Positions 41,640 to 51,043 of a DNA stretch of 64,000 bases are shown in pieces. Each line of letters opens with the position of its first letter. Within the stretch, counting starts at the first letter, position 1. This stretch comes from Pasteurellaceae bacterium (GTDB lineage Bacteria > Pseudomonadota > Gammaproteobacteria > Enterobacterales > Pasteurellaceae). Under the pieces are notes generated by a model. That model ran no database searches. It saw nothing but the letters and a program-made list of their open reading frames with translations, and was not told the origin of the DNA. Location of the stretch: positions 50,398 to 114,397 of the forward strand of contig CAAEJV010000018.1 in the NCBI GenBank assembly GCA_900756155.1. Direction: 5' to 3'. A program made the translations under genes and the position numbers.

Positions 41640-41830
41640 TACTCACCCGCCTTCTCAGTTAAAATGGTTTTAACACGTGCGATATCACGACGCACTTGTT
41701 TAGCCTGATGGGTTTGTTGAAGCTGACCGGTGGCTGTTTGCATACGCAATTTGAATTGTTCACCTAAAAGGTTCACTAACTCATTATTCAGCTCTTCAAC
41801 ACTTTTTGTACGTAAATCTTGAGCTTTCAT
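41639..41830 (-). CDS. rpmC: 50S ribosomal protein L29
   Basis: L29 (63 aa), at the polypeptide exit with L23. MKAQDLRTKSVEELNNELVN and QVRRDIARVKTIL. Overlaps its neighbours by one base on both sides. Confidence 0.98.
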   Translation of the reverse strand: MKAQDLRTKSVEELNNELVNLLGEQFKLRMQTATGQLQQTHQAKQVRRDIARVKTILTEKAGE

Positions 41831-42240
41831 TACATCACCGTCTTAGTTACGAAGGTAGTCTTGATTGGCAATTTAGCAGCTGCTAATGCAAATGCTTGTC
41901 TTGCGATCTCTTCTGACACACCATCCATTTCATAAAGTACTTTACCCGGTTGGATTAAGGCTACCCAGTACTCAACGTTACCTTTACCTTTACCCATACG
42001 GACTTCTAATGGTTTTTCAGTAATTGGTTTATCTGGGAAAACACGGATCCAGATTTTACCTTGACGTTTAACTGCACGTGTCATTGCACGACGAGCCGCT
42101 TCAATTTGACGAGCGGTTAAACGACCACGACCAACTGCTTTTAACCCGAATGTACCGAAGCTAACTTCAGTACCACCCGCGATACCACGGTTACGGCCTT
42201 TGTGAACTTTACGGAATTTTGTACGTTTTGGTTGCAACAT
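41830..42240 (-). CDS. rplP: 50S ribosomal protein L16
   Basis: L16 (136 aa), near the A-site tRNA elbow. MLQPKRTKFRKVHKGRNRG and the signature MGKGKGNVEYWVALIQPGK. Confidence 0.98.
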   Translation of the reverse strand: MLQPKRTKFRKVHKGRNRGIAGGTEVSFGTFGLKAVGRGRLTARQIEAARRAMTRAVKRQGKIWIRVFPDKPITEKPLEVRMGKGKGNVEYWVALIQPGKVLYEMDGVSEEIARQAFALAAAKLPIKTTFVTKTVM

Positions 42241-42253
42241 TTAGCGTTTCTCC

Positions 42254-42961
42254 TTACTTACGACCTTTGCCACGTGGAGCCTTTTTAGGCTTGTCGGCAG
42301 GTTGTTGTTCTGATTGCGCAACTGCAGCCATTCCACCCAAAATTTCACCTTTGAAGATCCATACTTTAACGCCGATTACGCCGTATGTAGTATGAGCTTC
42401 TGCAGTGTTATAATCGATGTCCGCACGAAGAGTATGTAGAGGTACACGACCTTCACGATACCATTCAGAACGTGCGATTTCTGCACCACCTAAACGACCG
42501 CTAACTTCAACTTTGATACCTTTAGCACCTAAACGCATTGCGCTTTGTACCGCACGTTTCATAGCACGACGGAACATTACACGACGTTCTAATTGAGAAG
42601 CGATGCTGTCTGCAACTAATTTTGCATCTAATTCCGGTTTTTTCACTTCAGCAATGTTGATTTGAGCCGGAACGCCAGCGATTTGAGATACTGCGTTACG
42701 TAATTTTTCAACATCTTCACCTTTTTTACCGATAACGATACCAGGGCGAGCTGTGTGAATTGTTACACGAATACTTTTCGCTGGACGCTCAATAGTAATA
42801 CGTGAAACCGAAGCGTTTGCTAATTCTTTAGTTAAGAATTTGCGTACTTTGAAGTCACCGTCAAGATTGTCGGCGAAATCTTGTGTATTCGCGAACCAAG
42901 TAGAGTTCCAAGGTTTTACAATACCTAGGCGAATACCATTTGGATTTACTTTTTGACCCAT
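42254..42961 (-). CDS. rpsC: 30S ribosomal protein S3
   Basis: S3 (235 aa), at the mRNA entry channel. MGQKVNPNGIRLGIVKPWNS; KH type-2 domain with GIVIGKKGEDVEKL; signature block GRLGGAEIARSEWYREGRVP; basic C-terminal tail. Confidence 0.98.
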   Translation of the reverse strand: MGQKVNPNGIRLGIVKPWNSTWFANTQDFADNLDGDFKVRKFLTKELANASVSRITIERPAKSIRVTIHTARPGIVIGKKGEDVEKLRNAVSQIAGVPAQINIAEVKKPELDAKLVADSIASQLERRVMFRRAMKRAVQSAMRLGAKGIKVEVSGRLGGAEIARSEWYREGRVPLHTLRADIDYNTAEAHTTYGVIGVKVWIFKGEILGGMAAVAQSEQQPADKPKKAPRGKGRK

Positions 42962-42978
42962 TGCTATTCCTCTACTTA

Positions 42979-43311
42979 TTAACGATCTGACACAACCACA
43001 GTGATGTGGCTAGTACGTTTTAAAATACGATCTGCACGACCTTTAGCACGTGGCATAACACGTTTCATGCTAGGACCTTCGTCAACGAAGATTTTAGCAA
43101 CTTTAAGATCATCGATATCTGCACCATCATTATGCTCTGCGTTAGCAATAGCAGACTCTAATACTTTTTTCACTAAAGCCGCAGCTTTTTTGTTAGTAAA
43201 AGTTAAGATTTCTAATGCTTGCGCAACTTTTTTACCACGAATTAAATCGGCAACTAAGCGAGCTTTTTGGGCAGAAGTGCGAGCGTAACGATGTTTTGCG
43301 ATAGTTTCCAT
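42979..43311 (-). CDS. rplV: 50S ribosomal protein L22
   Basis: L22 (110 aa), lining the exit tunnel. METIAKHRYARTSAQKARLV and the beta-hairpin region GPSMKRVMPRAKGRADRILK, which is a known site of macrolide-resistance changes; the sequence here looks wild type. Confidence 0.98.
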   Translation of the reverse strand: METIAKHRYARTSAQKARLVADLIRGKKVAQALEILTFTNKKAAALVKKVLESAIANAEHNDGADIDDLKVAKIFVDEGPSMKRVMPRAKGRADRILKRTSHITVVVSDR

Positions 43312-43322
43312 CTATTTACCTC

Positions 43323-43598
43323 TTATTTCTTAGCTTTCTTATCTGCCGCGTGACCGCGGTATGTACGAGTCGGTGCAAATTCACCTAATTTATGGCCGAT
43401 CATTTCATCAGATACATAAACAGGAACGTGCTGACGACCATTATGGACTGCGATGGTCAATCCGATCATTGAAGGAATGATCATTGAACGACGGGACCAA
43501 GTTTTGATTGGTTTTTTATCCCCGCTTTCCACCGCCTTCTCTACCTTCTTCAACAAGTGTAGGTCAAGGAAAGGACCTTTCTTGAGAGAACGTGGCAT
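43323..43598 (-). CDS. rpsS: 30S ribosomal protein S19
   Basis: S19 (91 aa), in the head of the small subunit. [20 protein letters not shown] and [20 protein letters not shown]. Confidence 0.98.
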
Positions 43599-43622
43599 GG
43601 CTTATCCTCTTATTAATTTAAA

Positions 43623-44444
43623 TTATTTGCCACGACGACGTACGATATATTTATCAGTACGTTTGTTGTGACGAGTTTTCTTACCTTTAGTTTGAACGCC
43701 CCAAGGAGTTACTGGGTGTTTACCAAAGTTACGACCTTCACCACCACCGTGTGGGTGATCTACTGGGTTCATTGCAGTACCACGAACTGTAGGGCGAATG
43801 CCTCTCCAGCGGTTAGCACCAGCTTTACCCAATACGCGAAGCATATGTTCTGAGTTACCAACTTCACCGATTGTAGCAACACATTCAGCTAATACTTTAC
43901 GCATTTCGCCTGAACGTAAACGTAAAGTTACGTAGTTGCCTTCACGAGCGATGATTTGTACATAAGCACCAGCAGAACGAGCGATTTGACCGCCCTTACC
44001 TGGTTTTAATTCAACGTTATGTACTGTTGAACCAACTGGGATATTACGCATTGGTAATGAGTTACCCACTTTAATTGGTGAGTTAACGCCAGATTGGATT
44101 TGATCGCCAACTGACAAACCTTTAGGTGCTAAGATATAACGGCGTTCACCATCTTTATAAAGCACTAAAGCAATGTTAGCTGAACGGTTTGGATCATATT
44201 CTAAACGTTCAACAACCGCTGGGATATCTAACTTGTTACGTTTGAAATCGATTAAACGGTAATGTTGTTTATGACCACCACCGATGTGGCGAGTGGTAAT
44301 ACGACCATAATTGTTACGACCACCAGTTTTAGATTTAGTATCTAGAAGAGGCGCGTAAGGTTTCCCCTTGTATAATTCAGGGTTCACGATTTTAACAACG
44401 TGACGACGACCAGCGGAGGTCGGCTTACATTTAACGATAGCCAT
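43623..44444 (-). CDS. rplB: 50S ribosomal protein L2
   Basis: L2 (273 aa), needed for subunit association and peptidyl transfer. The essential C-terminal motif VDHPHGGGEGRNFGKHPV is present, with a basic tail ending YIVRRRGK. Confidence 0.98.
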   Translation of the reverse strand: MAIVKCKPTSAGRRHVVKIVNPELYKGKPYAPLLDTKSKTGGRNNYGRITTRHIGGGHKQHYRLIDFKRNKLDIPAVVERLEYDPNRSANIALVLYKDGERRYILAPKGLSVGDQIQSGVNSPIKVGNSLPMRNIPVGSTVHNVELKPGKGGQIARSAGAYVQIIAREGNYVTLRLRSGEMRKVLAECVATIGEVGNSEHMLRVLGKAGANRWRGIRPTVRGTAMNPVDHPHGGGEGRNFGKHPVTPWGVQTKGKKTRHNKRTDKYIVRRRGK

Positions 44445-44461
44445 TCTCTAATTTCCTCCGA

Positions 44462-44761
44462 TTACTCTGCACTGTCCACGAAGTCCAAGTTTTGGCCTTC
44501 GGCTAAAGTTACATAAGCTTTTTTCCAGTCGCTGCGACGACCCATTTTGTTACCACGGCGTTTAGTTTTACCTTTAACAACCACAGTACGAACTGAGTCA
44601 ACTTTTACTTCAAATAATTGAGCAACAGCAGCAGCAATTTCAGCTTTGTTCGCATCTAAAGCAACTTTAAGTACAACAGTGTTAGATTTTTCAGCATTGT
44701 TAGTTGCTTTTTCAGAGATGTGCGGTGCACGTAGCACGCTTAGCAAACGTTCTTGACTCAT
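44462..44761 (-). CDS. rplW: 50S ribosomal protein L23
   Basis: L23 (99 aa), docking site for trigger factor and SRP at the exit tunnel. LLSVLRAPHISEKATNNAEK and RRGNKMGRRSDWKKAYVTL. Overlaps rplD by four bases. Confidence 0.98.
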   Translation of the reverse strand: MSQERLLSVLRAPHISEKATNNAEKSNTVVLKVALDANKAEIAAAVAQLFEVKVDSVRTVVVKGKTKRRGNKMGRRSDWKKAYVTLAEGQNLDFVDSAE

Positions 44762-45360
44762 GCTAGGATCTCCTCAATTTGTTTCACAGCGTCAACAGTA
44801 ACAATCACTTTATCGAAAGCGATTAAGCTAACTGGATCGATACCTTGAACATCACGTACATCAACTTTATATAAGTTACGTGCTGCTAAGAATAGATTTT
44901 CATCTAAACTTGCTGTGATAATTAACGCATCTTCAACTGCTAAATCTTTTAATTTTTGTACTAATACTTTAGTTTTTGGTGCATCTAATTCGAATTTTTC
45001 AACAACAACCAAACGGTCTTGACGAACTAATTCAGAAAGAATGCTTTTGATAGCACCACGGTACATTTTCTTGTTCACTTTTTGGCTGTGATCTTGTGGT
45101 TTAGCCGCGAAGGTTGTACCACCAGAACGCCAGATTGGTGATTTGATATCACCAGAACGAGCACGACCTGTACCTTTTTGACGCCAAGGTTTTTTACCTG
45201 AACCAGACACTTCAGCACGAGTTTTTTGCGCACGAGTACCTTGACGAGCACCTGCTGCATAAGCAACAACAACTTGGTGAATCAAAGCTTCGTTAAACTC
45301 ACGTCCGAAGGTAGTTTCAGAAACAGTTAGTGCGTTTGCACCTACAACTTGTAATTCCAT
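44758..45360 (-). CDS. rplD: 50S ribosomal protein L4
   Basis: L4 (200 aa), exit-tunnel protein and autoregulator of the S10 operon in E. coli and reported to act likewise in H. influenzae. MELQVVGANALTVSETTFGR and the tunnel loop GSGKKPWRQKGTGRARSGDI. A likely target is the leader before rpsJ. Confidence 0.98.
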   Translation of the reverse strand: MELQVVGANALTVSETTFGREFNEALIHQVVVAYAAGARQGTRAQKTRAEVSGSGKKPWRQKGTGRARSGDIKSPIWRSGGTTFAAKPQDHSQKVNKKMYRGAIKSILSELVRQDRLVVVEKFELDAPKTKVLVQKLKDLAVEDALIITASLDENLFLAARNLYKVDVRDVQGIDPVSLIAFDKVIVTVDAVKQIEEILA

Positions 45361-45375
45361 CTCTATCTCCTAGAC

Positions 45376-46002
45376 TTATGCTTTAACTGCCGGCTTAACG
45401 ATAACATCGCCATTGATAGCACCAGGTACAGAACCTTTTACTAATAGCAATTTACGTTCAGCATCTACACGAACAACTTCAAGTGATTGAACGGTTACAC
45501 GCTCAGCACCTAAATGTCCTGCCATTTTTTTACCTTTAAACACACGACCTGGAGTTTGGTTTTGACCAATAGAACCAAGTACACGATGTGATAAAGAGTT
45601 ACCGTGTGTAGCATCTTGAGTACGGAAGTTCCAACGTTTAACACCACCTTGGAAACCTTTACCTTTAGAAGTACCAGTAACATCTACTTTTTTAACATCT
45701 GCAAAGATGTCAACATTGATTTCTTGACCTAAAGTGAATTCTTCACCTTCAGTACGAAATTCCCATAAACCGCGACCAGCTTCAACACCTGCTTTCACGA
45801 AATGGCCTGCTTCAGGTTTAGTTACACGATTCGCTTTTTTAGAACCAGTAGTAACTTGAACTGCAGTATAGCCATCGTTTTCAAGAGTTTTAACTTGAGT
45901 TACGCGGTTGGCTTCGATTTCGATAACGGTAACTGGTACAGAAACACCGTCTTCATTGAAGATACGGGTCATACCAACTTTACGACCGACTAAACCAATC
46001 AT
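45376..46002 (-). CDS. rplC: 50S ribosomal protein L3
   Basis: L3 (208 aa), an assembly initiator. MIGLVGRKVGMTRIFNEDGV and the signature block GTSKGKGFQGGVKRWNF with GQNQTPGRVFKGKKMAGHLG. Confidence 0.98.
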   Translation of the reverse strand: MIGLVGRKVGMTRIFNEDGVSVPVTVIEIEANRVTQVKTLENDGYTAVQVTTGSKKANRVTKPEAGHFVKAGVEAGRGLWEFRTEGEEFTLGQEINVDIFADVKKVDVTGTSKGKGFQGGVKRWNFRTQDATHGNSLSHRVLGSIGQNQTPGRVFKGKKMAGHLGAERVTVQSLEVVRVDAERKLLLVKGSVPGAINGDVIVKPAVKA

Positions 46003-46018
46003 TGTAATAACCTCTTAA

Positions 46019-46330
46019 TTAACCTAGGCTGATCTGCACGTCCACGCCGGCAGCCAAATCTAAACGCATTAATGCATCAACAGTTTTTTCTGTTGGCTCT
46101 ACGATATCTACTAAACGTTTGTGTGTACGAATTTCGTATTGATCACGCGCGTCTTTGTTCACGTGTGGAGAAATCAACACGGTGAAACGCTCTTTACGAG
46201 TTGGTAAAGGGATTGGACCACGAACTTGTGCACCAGTACGTTTAGCTGTTTCTACGATCTCCGCAGTAGATTGATCGATCAAACGGTGATCGAAAGCTTT
46301 TAAGCGGATACGGATTCTTTGGTTCTGCAT
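46019..46330 (-). CDS. rpsJ: 30S ribosomal protein S10 (NusE)
   Basis: S10 (103 aa), first gene of the S10 operon, also the antitermination factor Nus[21 protein letters not shown] and [20 protein letters not shown]. The ATG at 46330 gives the standard length; the open frame extends upstream into the leader and is not used. Confidence 0.98.
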
Positions 46331-46519
46331 TAGACCAGAGCTCCAATAAAATTTAGCTAATAAAAAACTAACACCAATCACAATTCTAACTTCAAAATAG
46401 AAAAGGAGGTGTAAGTTACCTGTTATATAGTCTCCAAATCGGAAACATTGTTAGTATTACATATCGTAATACTCGTTTAATAAATGATTACATTAAACGG
46501 CTTTCAATATCTGAAAGCC
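46331..46519 (-). promoter_or_regulatory. S10 operon leader (L4-responsive)
   Basis: A ~190-base 5' leader with successive hairpins in transcript sense: GGGCTTTCAGATATTGAAAG, GTTTAATGTAATCATTTATT followed by AAAC, AGTATTACGATATGTAATAC, and a GGAG...CTCC stem around ACTTACACCTCC. The layout resembles the E. coli S10 leader that binds L4 to attenuate transcription and block translation. Regulation is inferred from the family. Confidence 0.75.
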
Positions 46520-46524
46520 CGTGG

Positions 46525-46553
46525 ATATTACACAAAAACACCTAATTATGCAA
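46525..46553 (-). promoter_or_regulatory. S10 operon promoter
   Basis: TTGCAT (46553-46548), 17-base spacer, TAATAT (46530-46525) on the minus strand: a strong sigma-70 match placed just upstream of the leader hairpins. Confidence 0.75.
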
Positions 46554-46583
46554 GCTTTTTGTTCAATTAATTTCCATATACAA

Positions 46584-46648
46584 AAAAGTGCGGTCATTTT
46601 CCCGAATGTTTTTCAGCTGAAAACACTACAAAAAATGACCGCACTTTA
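46584..46648 (-). terminator. Long USS-pair hairpin after ftsX
   Basis: AAAGTGCGGTCATTTT (46585-46600) and AAAATGACCGCACTTT (46632-46647) are perfect 16-base complements with a 31-base loop, the longest USS stem in the window. It lies 13 bases past the ftsX stop. Confidence 0.8.
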
Positions 46649-46660
46649 ATATAAATGAAT

Positions 46661-47593
46661 CTATAGTTTGTTATCTAACATTGCAATATGTCTTGTTGCG
46701 GCAATCCATGCACCAACATAACCCATAATCAAGCAACTTACTAATAAGAAGATCAGCTCGCCTACACCTAATCCATTGAGCTCAAAGGTGACTGCAAAGA
46801 TATCCGTCACATATTTCACTGCAGAAGTAAAGTACCCCACAATAAGACTACTAAATACAGCTGCGACAAATCCACCTAGCACTGCATAAATCATACCAGT
46901 GTAAAGATAAGGACGAAGAATAAATTGATCCGTTGCACCTAATAGCTTCATCACATCAATACTTGCACGACTGCTATAAACATCGGAACGAATGCTATTT
47001 CCGATAACAAGGAATACGGCTATTGTCATTAACACCGTGCAGAAAATTGCCACGTGTGCGAAAAGCCACGAAAGTGCGGTCAATTTTTCCATCCAATCGT
47101 TATCTAAACGAACTTCTTGCACGCCTTTAATTTTATTTAAATTTGCGCGTAACTCAGCTCGTTTTTCTGATTCATTAAACGCTTTAGACGGTTTCACCAT
47201 CACCACGGCCGGTAATGGGTTGTCATCTAAAATTTCTAACTCTTCACCAAAACCAGACCAACTTTTAAATTCTTTCAAACTGTCTTGGCGAGAAACATAA
47301 TTTAACGATTCAACACCTTCTTGCTGACGGATTTTTTCTACCACCAAGTTAGCATCTTCTTCACTTAAATTTTTATGTAAATAGATTGTGAGCTCGCTTT
47401 CCGGATAAAATTGAGTTGTCGCTAAGTGTAAATTTTTCCATAACAAATAGCTTACCGTTGGAATTGTTAAAGACACGGCAATCACAAGAATTGTTAGCAA
47501 TGTACCAAATTTACGTTTTACTAAATCGTTCAAAACAGAACGCAAAGTATAAGCAGTTTGCACGCCAAAAGAAGCATCAATACGTCTTGTCAT
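46661..47593 (-). CDS. ftsX: Cell division ABC transporter permease FtsX
   Basis: FtsX (310 aa), membrane partner of FtsE; the complex activates EnvC and its amidases at the septum. One N-terminal helix (FGTLLTILVIAVSLTIPTVS), a periplasmic domain around residues 60-165, then three C-terminal helices with the family element SSRASIDVMKLLGAT. Order ftsY-ftsE-ftsX is conserved. Confidence 0.95.
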   Translation of the reverse strand: MTRRIDASFGVQTAYTLRSVLNDLVKRKFGTLLTILVIAVSLTIPTVSYLLWKNLHLATTQFYPESELTIYLHKNLSEEDANLVVEKIRQQEGVESLNYVSRQDSLKEFKSWSGFGEELEILDDNPLPAVVMVKPSKAFNESEKRAELRANLNKIKGVQEVRLDNDWMEKLTALSWLFAHVAIFCTVLMTIAVFLVIGNSIRSDVYSSRASIDVMKLLGATDQFILRPYLYTGMIYAVLGGFVAAVFSSLIVGYFTSAVKYVTDIFAVTFELNGLGVGELIFLLVSCLIMGYVGAWIAATRHIAMLDNKL

Positions 47594-47602
47594 TTTTTAT
47601 CC

Positions 47603-48259
47603 TTAATAGCGTAAGTAGCCTTGTTCAAGCACAAGACATGGTTTTGGTTTTTGTTGAATTAAATTGATATCGTGTGTCGCAATTAACACCGTCATGCCTA
47701 AACGATTAAACTCTTCAAACAGATTGAAAATCCCTAAGGAAAGTTCATCATCAAGGTTACCTGTAGGCTCATCCGCTAATAAAAGTTGCGGTTTATGTAC
47801 GATTGCACGCGCGATATCGACACGTTGTTGCTCCCCACCTGAAATTTGTGGCGGCATATAATTCGCTTTACTACGTAAGCCCACACGATCTAGCGCAACC
47901 AATGCGCGTGTATGTGCTTCTTTCGGATTCATGCCAGCAATAATCAATGGCAATGCCACATTTTCTGCCACACTACGATCCGTTAATAGACGGTAATCTT
48001 GGTGAACCATACCGATTTGGCGGCGTAAAAATGGGATTTCATATTTAGACAAACGCGTAATATCATGACCATTAAACCAAATATTACCGGCATTCGCCTT
48101 TTCCATTCCCATGATTAATTTAAGCAAGGTACTTTTACCCGCGCCAGAATGCCCAACAAGATAAGTCATACTTCCAACAGGAAGATGAAAATTCAAACCC
48201 TGCAAGGCCGGCTGAGTCGCACCGTGATAAGCTTTAGAGACATTTGAAAATCGAATCAC
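47603..48259 (-). CDS. ftsE: Cell division ATP-binding protein FtsE
   Basis: ABC ATPase (218 aa). Walker A VGHSGAGKSTLLK, signature ISGGEQQRVDIARA, Walker B LLLADEPTGNLD, and H-loop ATHD. The D-loop and length are standard. Ten bases upstream of ftsX. Confidence 0.96.
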   Translation of the reverse strand: MIRFSNVSKAYHGATQPALQGLNFHLPVGSMTYLVGHSGAGKSTLLKLIMGMEKANAGNIWFNGHDITRLSKYEIPFLRRQIGMVHQDYRLLTDRSVAENVALPLIIAGMNPKEAHTRALVALDRVGLRSKANYMPPQISGGEQQRVDIARAIVHKPQLLLADEPTGNLDDELSLGIFNLFEEFNRLGMTVLIATHDINLIQQKPKPCLVLEQGYLRY

Positions 48260-48273
48260 TTTATTATTCCTTT

Positions 48274-49731
48274 TTATTCTTCATTTTCGTGAACAAACAA
48301 TGCTTCAATAAATTCATCCGCATTAAATTCGCGTAAATCTTCAATTTTTTCACCCACTCCAATATAGCGAATTGGTAAATTAAACTGATCTGCAATGGCG
48401 AAAATTACCCCACCTTTTGCTGTTCCGTCTAATTTGGTTAATGTAATACCTGTTAATCCAACCGCATCATTAAAGAGTTTGGCTTGGCTAATTGCATTCT
48501 GCCCTGTACCCGCATCTAAGGTAAGCATGATTTCGTGCGGTGCGGTTTCATCGTATTTTCTCATGACACGAACAATCTTCTTCAATTCATCCATGAGATT
48601 ATTTTTATTTTGTAAACGACCTGCCGTATCCGCAATTAAAATATCAATATTACGTGCCGCAGCAGATTGCATCGCATCAAAAATTACCGACGCAGAATCT
48701 GAACCTGTACTTTGTGCCACAACTGGAATATTGTTACGTTCACCCCATACTTGGAGTTGTTCTACTGCAGCAGCACGGAAGGTATCCCCTGCCGCTAACA
48801 TGACTGATTTGCCTTCATTTTGGAATTTGCGAGCCAATTTACCAATTGTGGTCGTTTTACCTACACCGTTTACGCCCACCATCAAAATAACATAAGGCTT
48901 TTTAGTCGTATCAATGACCAATGGTTTTGCAACTGGTTTTAGAATTTCTACCATTTCAATTTTAAGTTGTTGGTAAAGCAATTCCGCATCTTGTAGCTGT
49001 TTACGACTTGCGTGCTCCGTTAAATTCTTAATGATTTTATTGGTTGTTGGTACACCAATATCCGCAATTAAAAGTTGCTCTTCCAACTCTTCAAACAAAT
49101 CATCGTCAATTTTTTTACCTAAAAAGAACGCTCGGAAACCTGCACCAATATTTTGTTTGGTTTTGAGTAAGCCTTTAACTAAACGGCTAAAAAAGCCACC
49201 TTCACTTGGTTTTTCTTGCGTTTCTGTATTGATATCTGAACGGAATTCATCTTTAACATCTTCAACAATTTCAGGCTCAATCTCAGCATCAACCACAGGA
49301 AGATCTTCAATGACATTATCTTGCTCAATAATGCTTTCTGTTGGCTCTTCCGCAGAAAGTGCGGTAGAAACTCCTTCTGTTTTTTCTGTCTCTTCAGCCG
49401 TTGCCTCAATCACCGGTGTATCTAAAACTGGCTCAATGTTGACCGCACTTTCAGGTGAAATCACTTCTTCTACAACAGGTTCAATATGCTCAACAACGGT
49501 ATTCTCAGCTTTATCCTCTTGCAGCTGTTCCGCTAACTCCTGTAATTCTTCCTGTTCCACTTGTTCTAATTGAACGTTCTCACTATTGTGAACAATCTCT
49601 TCTGTAGGCGAAGCATCGGCAGATTCAACAGATGACTCTTCAATAGTTGGCTCAATTTTTTGTTCTTCTTGCTTTTTATTGCGACCAAAAAGAGAGGCCC
49701 AAAACCCGCCTTTTTTCTTTTCTTCTGACAT
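48274..49731 (-). CDS. ftsY: Signal recognition particle receptor FtsY
   Basis: SRP receptor GTPase (485 aa). The N-terminal A domain (about 1-185) is highly acidic and variable. The NG domain follows: LIADIGVPTTNKIIKNL, P-loop VGVNGVGKTTTIGKLA, DTFRAAAVEQL, DTAGRLQNK, and TKLDGTAKGG. The start at 49731 (MSEEKKKGGFWASLFG) includes the amphipathic membrane-targeting helix; the upstream extension is unlikely. USS in frame in the A domain. Confidence 0.95.
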   Translation of the reverse strand: MSEEKKKGGFWASLFGRNKKQEEQKIEPTIEESSVESADASPTEEIVHNSENVQLEQVEQEELQELAEQLQEDKAENTVVEHIEPVVEEVISPESAVNIEPVLDTPVIEATAEETEKTEGVSTALSAEEPTESIIEQDNVIEDLPVVDAEIEPEIVEDVKDEFRSDINTETQEKPSEGGFFSRLVKGLLKTKQNIGAGFRAFFLGKKIDDDLFEELEEQLLIADIGVPTTNKIIKNLTEHASRKQLQDAELLYQQLKIEMVEILKPVAKPLVIDTTKKPYVILMVGVNGVGKTTTIGKLARKFQNEGKSVMLAAGDTFRAAAVEQLQVWGERNNIPVVAQSTGSDSASVIFDAMQSAAARNIDILIADTAGRLQNKNNLMDELKKIVRVMRKYDETAPHEIMLTLDAGTGQNAISQAKLFNDAVGLTGITLTKLDGTAKGGVIFAIADQFNLPIRYIGVGEKIEDLREFNADEFIEALFVHENEE

Positions 49732-49829
49732 AAATTCTTCTCTTAAACACAAATCTTTAAAAAATACTGCCTATTCTAGCAAAAAATCGTCTAAACTAAG
49801 CACAATTTTCACTAAAAATCTGTTTCTTT

Positions 49830-50414
49830 ATGAAAAAAATGCAAGTTCAAAATGCCAAAGGCGAAGTTCGAATCATCGCGGGTCTTTGGCGTGGACGAAA
49901 ATTACCGGTTTTAAATGCGGAAGGGTTGCGCCCTACAGGTGATCGCGTGAAAGAAACCTTATTCAACTGGTTAATGCCTTACATTGTAGATAGCCATTGT
50001 CTTGATTGCTTTGCGGGTAGTGGCTCACTTGGCTTTGAGGCTCTTTCTCGTCAAGCGAAACAGGTGACCTTTTTAGAGTTGGATAAAACCGTAGCGAATC
50101 AATTAAAGAAAAATTTGCAAACGCTAAAAACGACAGCTGAACAAGCACAAGTGATTAATCAAAATAGCTTGGAATTTTTAAAACAAGTGCAAAATCGACC
50201 GCACTTTGATGTGGTATTTTTAGATCCACCTTTTCATTTTGGTTTAGCTGAACAAGCAATTGCCCTCTTAGAAGAAAAGAATTGGCTCTTACCTCATGCA
50301 TTAATTTATGTGGAAACAGAAAAAGACAAACCGCTTAGCGTGCCTGACAATTGGCAATTACTGAAAGAGAAAACCGCAGGTATGGTGAGCTACCGCCTGT
50401 ATCAAAAAGATTAG
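49830..50414 (+). CDS. rsmD: 16S rRNA (guanine(966)-N2)-methyltransferase RsmD
   Basis: SAM-dependent rRNA methyltransferase (194 aa). Substrate region VRIIAGLWRGRKLPV and RPTGDRVKETLFNWL, SAM motif CLDCFAGSGSLGFEALSR, catalytic DVVFLDPPFHFG. Divergent from ftsY, as in E. coli. The ribosome site is weak, and an ATG three codons in is an alternative. Confidence 0.94.
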   Translation: MKKMQVQNAKGEVRIIAGLWRGRKLPVLNAEGLRPTGDRVKETLFNWLMPYIVDSHCLDCFAGSGSLGFEALSRQAKQVTFLELDKTVANQLKKNLQTLKTTAEQAQVINQNSLEFLKQVQNRPHFDVVFLDPPFHFGLAEQAIALLEEKNWLLPHALIYVETEKDKPLSVPDNWQLLKEKTAGMVSYRLYQKD

Positions 50415-50423
50415 GGAATGATT

Positions 50424-50900
50424 ATGTTAGATATTGTGTTATACGAACCTGAAATTCCACAAAATACGGGAAATATTATTCGTCTTTGTGCGAACACTGG
50501 CTTTCGACTTCATTTAATCGAGCCACTTGGCTTTACCTGGGATGATAAAAAATTACGTCGTTCCGGCTTGGATTATCATGAATTTGCTGAAATCAAAAAA
50601 CATAAAACCTTTGAAGCCTTTTTAGAAAGCGAAAAACCGAAACGTCTTTTTGCCCTCACCACTAAAGGCGGCCCTGCGCATAGTGAAGTGCAATTTGAAT
50701 TAGGGGATTATTTAATGTTTGGCCCAGAAACCCGTGGTATTCCAATGTCTATTTTGGATAAGATGCCAATGGAACAAAAAATCCGTATCCCAATGACCGC
50801 AAATAGCCGCAGTATGAACTTATCTAACTCGGTAGCCGTTGCAGTTTATGAAGCTTGGCGACAACTTGGTTACGAAGGCGCGGTGAATTTAAATCGATAA
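50424..50900 (+). CDS. trmL: tRNA (cytidine/uridine(34)-2'-O)-methyltransferase TrmL
   Basis: SPOUT-class methyltransferase (158 aa) modifying the wobble base of leucine tRNAs. N-terminus MLDIVLYEPEIPQNTGNIIR; SAM-knot region LMFGPETRGIP and IPMTANSRSMNLSNSVAVAV. The ATG at 50424 is six bases past AGGGA; the ATG at 50418 is too close to it. Confidence 0.93.
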   Translation: MLDIVLYEPEIPQNTGNIIRLCANTGFRLHLIEPLGFTWDDKKLRRSGLDYHEFAEIKKHKTFEAFLESEKPKRLFALTTKGGPAHSEVQFELGDYLMFGPETRGIPMSILDKMPMEQKIRIPMTANSRSMNLSNSVAVAVYEAWRQLGYEGAVNLNR

Positions 50901-50902
50901 AA

Positions 50903-50946
50903 ATAGCTGCTTATTTTATACACAAAAATAAGCAGCTTTCTTTTTG
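50903..50946 (+). terminator. Intrinsic terminator after trmL
   Basis: AGCTGCTTATTTT and AAAATAAGCAGCT form a perfect 13-bp stem followed by TTCTTTTT, directly after the trmL stop. Confidence 0.9.
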
Positions 50947-50953
50947 CATTTAA

Positions 50954-50973
50954 TTTGTGATCTCGATCACATA
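50954..50973 (+). promoter_or_regulatory. CRP site in the trmL-glpR gap
   Basis: TGTGA-TCTCGA-TCACA (50956-50971) is an exact CRP core and nearly a full palindrome. No annotated gene starts downstream on the plus strand; the site is about 60 bases before a putative start point set by TATAAA at 51012-51017. Confidence 0.75.
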
Positions 50974-51011
50974 TTTATAATTTTAAGATTCCCTTTTTAC
51001 CAAAACAGCAG

Positions 51012-51017
51012 TATAAA
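51012..51017 (+). promoter_or_regulatory. Putative -10 box of a CRP-dependent promoter
   Basis: TATAAA with a poor -35 region (TTCCCT at 50989-50994). The expected start point near 51024 puts the CRP centre at about -60, a standard class I spacing, where a weak -35 is normal. Inferred. Confidence 0.45.
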
Positions 51018-51043
51018 TAAATTACATTTAGAGAGGGATCTCG

